Of a stretch of DNA of 64,000 bases, positions 12,423 to 23,438 are shown piece after piece. Under the pieces are notes generated by a model. That model saw only the letters and a program-made list of their open reading frames with translations. It was not told the origin of the DNA and made no database searches. Source of the DNA: Rotaria macrura (taxonomy: Eukaryota > Rotifera > Eurotatoria > Philodinida > Philodinidae); contig OENT01000201.1 of NCBI GenBank assembly GCA_900239685.1, forward strand, positions 62,001 through 126,000, read 5' to 3'. Numbering within the stretch: position 1 is the first letter of the stretch; the number at the start of each line of letters is the position of its first letter. Made by a program: the position numbers and the translations under genes.

Positions 12423-15090
12423 ATGTATGCTGCTTGTTTTTCATTATGTTCTTATTTTTATCAAAACTAACTATTCATCTCATGTTATGTGATATCTTGC
12501 ATTACTATTTGTCTATTTAATACAGTTTGTGTTTTTATTGAACATCCAATAATAGATCAGTTTTGTTCCTAGTTTTTCGAAATTTCAATCGAATCGATTA
12601 AGTTATAATCTTTAAACAATAAATAGATGGATACTCGATTATTAAAGCATAGTATTACAAATGCTATTCGTTTCTTGTATCAAGAATCTAATGCAATATA
12701 AATTTTTATGTCAACATCGACCTATTTTTAGTTCTAGCAGAAGCCTACGATAGAAGCGATTAGAAAATTGCCTATTCCAGATCATCACTGGAAAAAATCA
12801 CGTGAACTAATACGGTACATATCATAGTATTTGGCATATTGCACATGACAAGTATTGAAATTCATTGGAGTTCCGTGTTTTGATTGAAATTCATTTCAAT
12901 CGATCGAAGAAAATCAAATGGTGAGAACTTTTCACGGATTCGAACATCTTTACTTTATACTAAAGCTATATTCAAAAAAATCTTGCACTCATAAATCTGA
13001 ATACTGCTTTCTAGGAATTATTTTATTTGTTCTGTTTTTCACATGGTTGAACAGTCCATAAAAACGAAGAACTACTAATGGATGCATTTTCGTCTATTTT
13101 CCATTCATCTTCAAAAAAAGCAAAAATAAACAGTACTAGTTTCAATAACATTTTTTGAATACAACTGAACAAGAAGAAGAAGAAGATTAATTTTCGACGG
13201 AATTTCATTTCTGTTTTGTAAAGAGTGTTTATCATTTTTTATTTCTGATCTAAGACTCTATCGATTTCTTTCATTACTATAGAACTATTCAACTTAGTGA
13301 TTATTATTTCTCACACCGTCTTCTAGTTTTTCCTATTTCTATTACAACGTCACTGTAACATTATTATATAATCATGTAATACTTTTTTTTTTGGCCACTT
13401 CCAATTGATACACTTATACTCTTTATTGTTCTTTTCCAAATAGATAGAAAATAAATCAAAATGCATGCATCGTCAGTATTTTTTGTGGACTATTCAAACA
13501 TGTGAGAAACAATCAAAATAATCTAATTCCGAGAAAGCAGTATTCAGATTTAAGAGTGCAATATTTTTTAAATACAGTTGTAGTCTATGCGTACAGAACA
13601 GGTGTGTACTAAACTAATCTCATTTCTGAATTAAACTAAAGTAATGTATTTGTGTGCGTGTTTGTAGATGTCTATGTTGTTACGATATTAATACAATGGT
13701 AAATAAGATGTAGATATGTAACATGAGTGAAATGCATGCAAGATATTGACTACTAGCAAGTTTTTCTACGTCGTATTCGTCTTATCATATTTAAGAGCTA
13801 TAGACAATAACTCTAGGATGTGTCTAGCAATGACTTTTGTTTTCTTGATTTGAACGATTGAGAAAACTAAACACAAAAATATATACGACAGTTGCTTTCG
13901 TCGTTATTGACTTGAGGCATTCGATCACTATACTATTACTTATTGGTTGATCTTATTTTTTTATAGAAATGCATCGTTGAAGTTTCATTCGCACAAATGA
14001 CATAAATGCGAACATTCATTTTTATGATTGTGTGAATAATTAAAACATTTACAAGCGTTCAATTGATCGATCAAATTCGAATCCATTCTACTGATACCCT
14101 ATAGATTGTGACAAGTTATCAATAGTATGTTATTCAGATCAAGGTAATTCACTGTCAAATATTTATTTAGTTTATCGCGTGAACAGATCAATATACATGC
14201 TAAAATAGTTCATAGTGACATTTTTAAATCTTCTAATTTACTTCGATAAACTAAAATATCAACAGTCAATCTGACTTTGAGTATTTTAACATTTTGAAAA
14301 GTATACTGCGGCTGTTAACATAGTTTGACTGACCAACTACTAATGTATGCTTACGTTTGACTGTGAATTATTCTCATCAAGATAAATCTGTATGAAGAGT
14401 AGTTGATGGGAATTTCACAGTAATCGTTTCTAACGTTCTAGAGATCAATCAACATTAACGCCACAGTAATAAACGTAAGGATTAAAACCCATTTCATTTC
14501 AGTGTAATTACATAATTTACGTAATGTGTAATAGAGATGTACGATAATGTAGATAGAACAATCAGTTCACATTGATAACTCAAAAAGTAGAACTGTAATG
14601 TGCCGATAGGTCTACTTTCCTATGAATGAAGGACAACCTTGATTATTGGTATCGAATTTCAGTTGCCGTTCTTCAGATTCTATACAAAATCGATAGAAAT
14701 AGAAATAGATGGTACATTTAAAAGTTTCACGTCAATCGAAAGTACATACAAGAGCGCGAGTTTCGATAAGATCCTGTTTGTAAGGGGCAATCTATTACAA
14801 CATCTCTAATTCTGATCATAAAGCGTACTCTGAGGATGACAATTGTGAACAAGTATTCGAATTTTGAAGAATTATTTGAGGTATATACGACGAATAAATC
14901 CTAGAATAGGACTTTTTGTTATAAATTTGAACACTAAATAACAAGAACGTCGAGTTCATGAAGCAAAAGAACTGTAGATATTTATTGAAACATATCATGC
15001 ATTATCTTATCTGCACGCATGTTCATAGAAAGAAACCATGCGTCAGTAATAGAAAGAATAACAGATTAAAAAATGTCAATCGCATATGTG
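12423..15090. other. Intergenic region between the receptor gene and TDRD3
   Basis: Contains the receptor 3' UTR and one inverted-repeat element at about 12960-13593, listed separately. The rest is AT-rich with no recognised gene. Both flanking genes end into this stretch because they converge. Confidence 0.6.
12960..13593. mobile_element. MITE-like element with ~75-bp inverted repeats
   Basis: The left arm (about 12960-13033) and right arm (about 13508-13593) are reverse complements over ~70 nt. They share TTGCACTC, TAAATCTGAATACTGCTTTC and GGAATTA. The interior of about 475 bp has no gene. Target duplications are not clear, so the ends are approximate. Confidence 0.7.
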
Positions 15091-17318
15091 CTAATAATAA
15101 TTATTGCTATTGTAACGATTAGAATGCTGTTGCTGTGGATAACCTCGACTTGAATTAGGTCGATGATAATTCTGATCATAATAACCATAGCCTGATTGAT
15201 CTCGTTGTGATCCTTGTTGATATTGAACAGGAATATTATTACGTTGTGTTGACGGCGGTGCCTGTTGATATTGAACAGGAATATTAGTACGTTGTGTTGG
15301 TGGTGGTGCTTGCTGTTCTTGTTCGTATCCATCACCTTCTTCTTCTTCTTGATAGTATCCTTCCTGTAAATATTTGACTCAATTCAAACGAACAGAAAAC
15401 AATATCAATGAAAACAAACTTCATATGCTTCAATATCATCGAAAGTGACTGTGTCATGAGAACTATAACCTTCAAACATAACAATACATTCCTGTGTATT
15501 ATGCATAATATTCATAATAACAGCAGGATAATACTAAAATTTAAAAAAACAAACGAGTTCATTTCAAGAATCAAACATTTAATCATACTTCATTATCTTC
15601 ATAGAATCGAGCCAATACTTGATCACCATTTGCATATCCAAAAATTTGTTTCTAAAATCATTGAAATCGACTAGATCGGTTTGACTTTTAGACATTAAAA
15701 TTTACTTGCATAGCACGGGATACTTGTGGTTGATTAGAAGCACAAGCAGTTTGATTTGATTTTGGATCAAGTTTTTGAGTTTTCGAAAAAGTCTTTTGTG
15801 TAATAGCTAAAGTGGAATTTCGTTTTCGTTTACTATATGATTATGCCATTGAATTCTTACTGCTTGATTTTGCTCCAAAAAAATCAAATAGTGTAACATC
15901 TTTACTTGGACGTGTCTCTTCACCTCCATCATCATCATCACGTCCTGGACCTCGTCGATTACGTCCGAATCCGCCACCTCGTTTCGAACGATTATCACCA
16001 TCGTCAAAATTCTGCTTACGATCAGTCTGTGATCGTCGCTTGTCATTGTCATCGGCTTCATCTGCAATCTGATATTTCGCCCATTCTGGTACTAAATCGA
16101 TCGAGTTAATAGAGAATTTATCTGTATTCACAACATCTACATACATCGACTGTTGGCTTTGATTGCTTCTGCCGTCGCCGATACGTTTGTTGATTTATTA
16201 GTAACTGCTGACGAAGAAAGAATCGTAGAAGTTGTTTTTGGTCGTTCATTTGCCATTCGTTGATCTACTTGTTCAAAACATTTAGCTAGATTTCTACTGT
16301 TGAGAACATTTTGCTGAGCAAATTTTTGTGTTTTCGATATTCGATCAGTTAGAAGTGTGTCGATAGCAGCGCGACGTTGACGAACAAATTCAGGATCTTC
16401 TTCATTATTCTGCTGCATATTAGCTACATCCATGGCACGTTTAGACGTATCGACTGTTGTAACAATGAGAATAAATCATAATTATAGAATAAAGAAGAAA
16501 ACAAATCAACAATGGAAAATGTTGTATAACCTGTTGTTCCTGATGCATGTTTAATACCGAATGGAACCCATTGTGGTGGTGCTCCTTCGCCAATCAATGT
16601 TCGTACATGTTTACCCATCAACTGAATGCAAGAGCTCTTATGGAAATTTTTCTTTCAAATAAAGATCTAAACCTTATTTAGTTTCCATTTATGAGCAAGT
16701 TCATGAACTGTTCCACCAAGTACTTCGCACGTTTGATCGTTTAAAACATAGAATCCATGTACAATTTTTGTTTTTGGTTTTAATAAAAGTTTAACACCGG
16801 GTGGTGTATCTAAACTAGTAATCATCAAAAAAAAAATTAATATTTGTTTCTTTTTGTTTTTGAAAATTCAAATTCGATTATATTATTTACTTGAAATTTC
16901 TTAATGATGGTAGAACAAGTGCATTTTGAAAAACATGTCCATCAGTTATTGTTAATCGATAGAGATGTGATCGATGCGATGATGATTCATTGTCTTTTGG
17001 TGCTGTTACATTACGAGTTTTATGTAATTGTACAACATAAGGTTTTGTTGTCTGAATATACAAAAAGTTAAATATGATTTACGATAGTTTTCTTTCGTCA
17101 TACTTGATCAAGTTTAGTTATCTCTGGTAGAGATTTTTCACCTGTTTGACGTATATCCGTCTGTAAATGGAAAACAAAAACGAGATTCGATAACGCAAAG
17201 AAAACGAACTTACATCGAGCAATTGTTTTTTCATAAGATCGATTGTTTGTTTATTTCCCTCGAAAAATTCCATTTTTATTGACCATCCCAAACTACTCAA
17301 TTGATCTTTCGTATTCAT
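15091..17318 (-). CDS. TDRD3: Tudor domain-containing protein 3, full length
   Basis: TDRD3 is the scaffold of the topoisomerase-3-beta complex and reads methylarginine marks. Eleven exons on the minus strand: 17318-17214, 17160-17104, 17051-16891, 16814-16673, 16621-16531, 16453-16145, 16061-15861, 15806-15706, 15651-15589, 15533-15420, 15363-15091. They sum to 538 residues with phases intact. The N-terminal DUF1767/OB region has the block TRNVTAPKDNE (human RNVAAPKDNE), LDTPPGVKL and GEGAPPQWVPFG (human EGGPPPFVPFG). Next come a DPEFVRQRRAAI helix and an RG-rich stretch, then TLFDFFGAK (human TLFDFLESK). A Tudor domain follows (GDQVLARFYEDNEYYPAVI), then a Gln/Tyr-rich tail ending SNNYY. 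The UBA domain of the human protein is not seen. The reading frame is kept only if an 83-nt intron is spliced at 16144-16062; the second copy has an intron at the same place. Confidence 0.93.
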
Positions 17319-20300
17319 TTTTATTATTAAATCTAAAAAAGTGAATATTTTCTTCTTTAACGAGCCACAATAGTACCGATTTATTTTTGTGTGCACATGT
17401 TTTACAATGATAAAATACAAAAAACCTACACTGATGGAAAGCCTCACTTAAATGAATCTAGGTTATCTATAAATGATTTGGTATGTGATATAAATATGAT
17501 CGACTTCAAAATATCTGTGATCTAATTTAGGTTCTATACACAAATGGCCTTGGTTATTTATAAAAATTCATATAGCTGTTAGATAAAAACCTATGGGATT
17601 CAATCAATCATATTTCTACAAAGTACACTAGGTTCTTTTGAGCATTATATTAATGTTGCTAATCTAGCATATTATTTGTTTAAGGTAGTCTCTAATAACT
17701 AAATTCAATCAAATAGCATCTTAGTCACATGCAACTAATTTGTCATTCAAATGTTTGTATCAACGCATCTTTTCTAACTATCTCTTAAATACTTTTCAGA
17801 ATAAAAAATATCTACTTAAATATTTTATTCGCACTATTAGCATCAGCTAATTTATATACGTTTCAATCAAATCTTCATGATAAAGTCTATGCGATACGAA
17901 CAATATTTCGAAATCCTGCCTAGTCTACGACTAATCTTAAAATTTACGCTACGCCTCCGTACAATCACATGAAAATAATTATCAATTAAATTTCAATAGA
18001 ATAGTCTACAAAAACAAGTTTTCTGTTTAATCTTTTAATATTGAATTTTCTTCTTCGACTAAGCTACGTTCGCTTTATCAATTTGTTACTATTTCACATG
18101 ATGAAAAACATGAACTAATATAATTCTAAAGCAATCATTAAATATAATATAAAAGACCTACGAAAACAATTTTGATAGTACGTATTAAATAAATCACATA
18201 TTGATAGTAGTGAAAAATTTAATACGACGATAGGCAATCAAGTTCTATACGAATTGCTTCGTATCAAAGATGAAAATTTTCTTCCGATTTAAGCTTATCC
18301 CGTTTCTATATATCAGTAAGTAAAAATGGGTTATTGATCTGTGGTCTGGTGTAATAGATTGGCTTGGTATCATAGATTTGTTTCTCAGCTACACTTCGTA
18401 TATACACACGCACTAGGAATTAAGATTCTAATTTATTTTCAATTCAAAAGCGCTAACTAAGAAACGTGCTAAAGGATTTTGGGTGTATTAATAAAAAATA
18501 ATATAGATGTCGCTAATTTTGTATAAGTCACTAAGAAGGCTTAGCATGGTAGCGATACATGGAATGACTATCGTGTATACAGGTTATTCCTTGTGCTCTA
18601 TTGTCTTAAAATGAGTCTTGATCTTTAAGTTTGTATCTTGTTGTTTATGGTACAGCTGTAGTTGGACTTTTACCAAACAATCTTTCAATTGTAATTTATG
18701 CATAAATTTAAAAAAATTGTTTTTAATGTAAAGCAGCTTTATTTTCTATTTCACTTGAAATGCAATGTAATTTTTTCTTATTCATCTCTCGTTTAACAGC
18801 GTTATGGTGTCACTCAAAGTTTTAGATATGAACCCAGATGAGTAATCTTACAAAAATCATACATCAGTTCTACTTTTCTTTGAAAACATCTCTTGTGGGT
18901 AAAATTGTTTCTTCGATGAGAAAACAATGAATATCTAATTGTTTAAAATTTTTATTATAAAAATTAAAGCGAAGATTATCAACAGCGATTTATGCTAAAC
19001 TCCTGAAAAAATTCAAAGATGCGAAAAAGAACAATAATGCCACATACACACAGTCATATTCTTTCTGATAGTTGATCTTTCTTTAACACACGTTACGCTG
19101 TGCGCAACCTCAATCGTGATGAGTCTTTTATGCAAAAAAAAAGATTCACCCAATGTATCTATTTTTTCTTATCACCAAATTGAAATTGCATTATATTTAA
19201 ATTAGATTCAATTTACAGAAAGCGTGTGTATGTCTTAATGCATAAGTGTGCTAAATCATTGTAGTTTTAGAATTGGCGACTGAATCATCGAACACTAGAC
19301 CACGGATCANATGTTAGGTTAGGTCTTATTCGAATCGTTAAACATGGATTGGTCAGATTGAATATCGAATGAAATTAGTAAGTACATGCAATGAATGAAT
19401 GAATCATATAAGAATCGTATTAAAATGTGGAATACTTCTTGTAGGAGCCAAACGAGATTTTATTTTCTTTATCGAATTCTAGATTCAAAGTCCAGAATAT
19501 TTGACAGTAGCATTTTTCGCAACAGTAATACTGGCGACACCTACGAGTTGACGAGCTATCGGATCTAACGGGAAAATGTTTTAAATCGAAACAATGCAAT
19601 ATAGAACTACTACTGATGCTCGTTTTGGTAATGGTTATTCAGGAAAAAGCCTAACTGATATCATGTAACAGGTTTCTTTGATCACGAAAAAAGATTTATA
19701 ACACTGAACATAGAACAAATCTATAAAATAAAAAAGTATCGAGAAGACGACAAAATTCGACGTCGTTTACAAATAATAGTATCTTACTGGTAACCTATCG
19801 AGTTAAGACATCTATAACTTTTCATTGTAAGATGAGAGAGATTCAAGAAACGCTAAAATCGAAATTTAGCCACGATCTACATTGAAAAAGCAGTTTCAAA
19901 TTTTACAAGAAATCCTAAACTGATCGAGATTTCATCACGACAACCGTATTACAACAAGAGTTGTTTCAAGACTCTTAGATCATTGTAATTCTAAAAGTGC
20001 ATTGTTGGTATTAGCAAATGTTAGACTCGTTCGATGATTACTAAATAGTGAATAGCATAGTACTTTTCAACTGAATCCTCTTTAGTATGTTGTCTTACTT
20101 CATCATCAACGATATGATCAAAAGTTGCAATATTCGGAAGATGCTTTTCGAATATTAGTAATAGATAAGAATGATGGAAACGTGTCGCTAGTATTCTCGA
20201 GGTCATCAGTCAAGTCCTGTTTACATGAAGTATGACGTTGCCATGCACCATAAACAATCAAGAATATATCTAAGACAATTTTCTCCCCATACATATATCA

Positions 20301-20624
20301 GCAATTTATAATGTATCAGTGGAAGTTTATGTTTGCCAATCACATCTTCATCTTCTTGGACTGAGGAGCTCTCGTTCTATTTTTAGATCGATCAAAAGGT
20401 TCAGTGGAAAACAAAACAGACACAAATGTATTCCATATCTTTCATGTATCTACGAGAAAACGAGCGTAGAAGAAATACAATGATCAATATTCATTGACTT
20501 TGAGTTATCGCGTGACTTACACAAACACGTTTCTTTTTTTACCGAGTATGATAAAACCATACCAGTATTACTTTTCGCTTTCTATCGTAGATAAAGTGTT
20601 TTTATTTTCAAGTTAATATCATAG
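17319..20624. other. Intergenic region between divergent TDRD3 and GNAT genes
   Basis: About 3.3 kb of AT-rich sequence with no gene or clear repeat structure that I can support. It must hold the upstream regions of both divergent genes. A single ambiguous base (n) at 19310 shows unresolved sequence. Confidence 0.55.
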
Positions 20625-21530
20625 ATGGCAATGGCGACCACAAAAGGAGAGACAGCATCACCATCTTATAAGATTCGTCAGTGTACATACACGGATGAAG
20701 AGGATACTTTGCTTGTTTGTTTAAAGACAGGCGATGCTGGAAACGATGCAAGTTTATTGTACGATGATCCGAAACTCTTAGGATATCGATATGTTTCACC
20801 ATACATTCATTTATCTTCAGAACTTGCATTTGTCTTAGAAGACTCCGAAGGAATCGTTTGTGGTTATGTACTCGCTACTCTACATTCTGATATATTTTAC
20901 AAACGATACGTCGATGAATGGCTACCAAAAATGAAGCAACTCTATCCTAAAATTCCATCAGGTGAATAAACTATGGAATACTAAACACACATCAAAACTT
21001 TTTTATCAAGTTGAAAATCTTTACAAAAAAAAACACTCAGACACATGTATCGATCTTGAATAGAAAAAAGTTCAAGTCGTTTGCATTTATCATTCTTAGG
21101 CGAAGACAAACAAAAAAGAGATCGACAAATTGTTGATAGTTTTCATAATGACAATCAACAATTATTGAAACTTTTCGATGGATATCCGTCGCATCTTCAT
21201 ATTGACCTTCTTCCGAAAGCACAAGGTTAGCTATTTCGCGTTTCTAAAAATATAGAATGATATTGATTTCAATCGTACAGGACAAGGTTATGGTACAAAG
21301 ATGATACATCATATAGAAGTTGAATTACAACGACGTGGATCAAAAGGAGTTTATTTAGGTAAACAAGAGGGTGTTATCGTAGTGAGTTATATCTTAAGAA
21401 AAAGAAATATTTAATTTATTTAGAAATGATGGCAAATAATACTAGAGCGTTGCACTTTTATACTAAGCTCGGTTTCAAAGTTCTGGAACATGATGGTGAA
21501 AGTATGTGGCTTGGCAAAAAATTTTCATAG
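20625..21530 (+). CDS. GNAT-family N-acetyltransferase, like the O-GlcNAcase C-terminal domain
   Basis: Four exons, 20625-20961, 21100-21225, 21281-21358 and 21424-21530, give 215 residues. The order is GNAT-like: an N-terminal IRQCTYTDEEDTLLVC strand and helix, then ELAFVLEDSEGIVCGYVLAT. The acetyl-CoA pyrophosphate loop follows as LPKAQGQGYGTKM, fitting Q-x-x-G-x-G. The C-terminal ...LEMMANNTRALHFYTKLGFK block is typical of the fold. The spacing and the long helical insert (FYKRYVDEWLPKMKQLYPKI) resemble the acetyltransferase-like C-terminal domain of animal O-GlcNAcase and its stand-alone bacterial and fungal relatives. There is no hydrolase domain. The substrate is unknown. The start is the first ATG, directly after an ATATCATAG acceptor-like sequence; a second ATG lies two codons later. 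Confidence 0.85.
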
Positions 21531-23438
21531 ACAACTAACAAATATTTTCCTTTTTAATTTCGAAAATATGACGATATTTTTGAAATAGTCGCATAAAAAC
21601 TTGAATATTCATGTAATCATCTAGATTCATGAAGAAAGAATGACACTGAAGACTCCTGATTTTACACTGTCGTAAAATTTAACGCTATTTATATCATCGC
21701 AGTAAGCATCAATGCGATGAGATTTCCAAAAAAAGTCGGAACTTTCTTCGAAAAAGAAATTAATTTAAAATATCCATTCAATACGAAACTCATAAAGTTA
21801 GATATCTTCATCAGTTGATGAAATTCTTCATAGCAATTATTAAAAAACAACAAATATTTTAACTTTTCATCAAAATATCAAGTGATTAATAATTAAAAAG
21901 GATTAAGAATCTATTAAATTCATATTCACAGAAGATAATGTGGAATTGCACACGATCTATAGCAAATTATTTACTATCTGTACATCAAAGGTATGTGATG
22001 TATAGACTGAAATTCATTATCGCTCCTTCTATCTCATTAAAGAACTCTCGCTCTGGTTTTAGAAACAGTAAAAGGAAATTCGGCTTAGCTGAATAGCGTC
22101 GGAAATTAAATTTTTCTGACTAGAAAATGAAACGAAGATATTTTAGTGTGAGAGTATGAATGTGGATCACTGTCGATGAATAAAGTTCTAATACTAAAGA
22201 AAGTAACACACAATCAGATTCGAATCTAGATCTGAATCTACCTCCAGACAACATCGACACCCACACCATCATATCGGCTCGATCCATCCTTACGGGTACT
22301 GAAACGAAATGCAGTGGTACTCATATATATATATATAAACATGAAAATGATCAAAAGTAAGTTCATCTAGAATGTTTTGGTTTTTATTTTTTTTCAACTA
22401 TTGAATACCATACAATTTACCCCATGGGAATTGTTTAACTAATGTTGATTGTCGTTTTCATGTCTTGGGCATGATGATCTATGGCTAGTATGTAATACGC
22501 ACACGTTGACCAGAATTCCTATTACTTAATAATTAGGTATTAGAGCTGTAATCATTGAAAATTTTCATGCCTGCTTGGGTTCTCGGACCAGTACGAGAGT
22601 TATGTAATAAGACTCTATACAAAAAGAGTAATCTTGACTTCTTCTTATTAGATTCACCAAGTAATTCAATGGTACTGAACCAGATGAACGCAAGTTGTTA
22701 ACATAGAGATTTCTAGGAACCATGAAATATGCCTATCAATATACTATGATCATTTGTAAAATCTTTGATGTCCGCAACAGCATCAATTTATTGTTAAAAA
22801 ACAATCATTTTCGTAGCTGTTTTTACTACAGAATGTCATACTAGGTAGCGAAACCCGTTCACTTCACTCTGAACTATTATATTATTGATCCATATGTAAG
22901 AGTTTGAAAGAACAAGTCTATTCGAAATATGTCTCTTCATATATGAAAGTCAAATTTCATTTGATAAAAACTTTCGGTCAAGCATCCTATTTTATAGAGT
23001 GATAGTCTCTGAACATGGTGAAATTTGATATAGAATTTCATCTTGTGACTGCTGCTAATTAAAAAACCTTTACTCAATGATCTATGGAATATGATCGTGT
23101 GCATATCTCTAATTGAGTGAAACACTTGATTATAATTCAAAACATGATAGTGTGCATATAGCCAGGTTCACTTTCACAAAATCGATTGCTGGTCTTTTAT
23201 AGTAGGCAGAACTCCATCATTAGAATATGAACATATTCAAAACGTTTATTATGTACACCCAAGTTATGAATAAAATATATCATTTTGTAATGCAAAAAAA
23301 AGTAAAAAAATAAAAAATGAAAACGAACTTCAACTTGTGTTTATTGTGCACATTGAAAGAGTTTCTGTAAATCACGGGAGTCACATACTGACGAATTTTT
23401 TTCAGAAGCTGCAATTTTTACTGCATGGAATTTTACAT
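21531..23438. other. Intergenic region between converging GNAT and HypX-FolD genes
   Basis: AT-rich, with a short (AT)n run near 22324-22336. On the minus strand an AATAAA (23345-23340) lies about 95 nt past the HypX-FolD stop codon and is a plausible polyadenylation signal. No gene or repeat pair is supported here. Confidence 0.55.

Noticed and set aside
15812-16109. Plus-strand frames with His/Ser/Arg-rich peptides
   Set aside because: Antisense shadows of the TDRD3 RG-rich and acidic exon.
16062-16144. Apparent frame break in full-length TDRD3
   Set aside because: Splicing an 83-nt GTATGT...TTGCAG intron restores the frame, and the second copy has an intron at the same position, so no mutation is needed.
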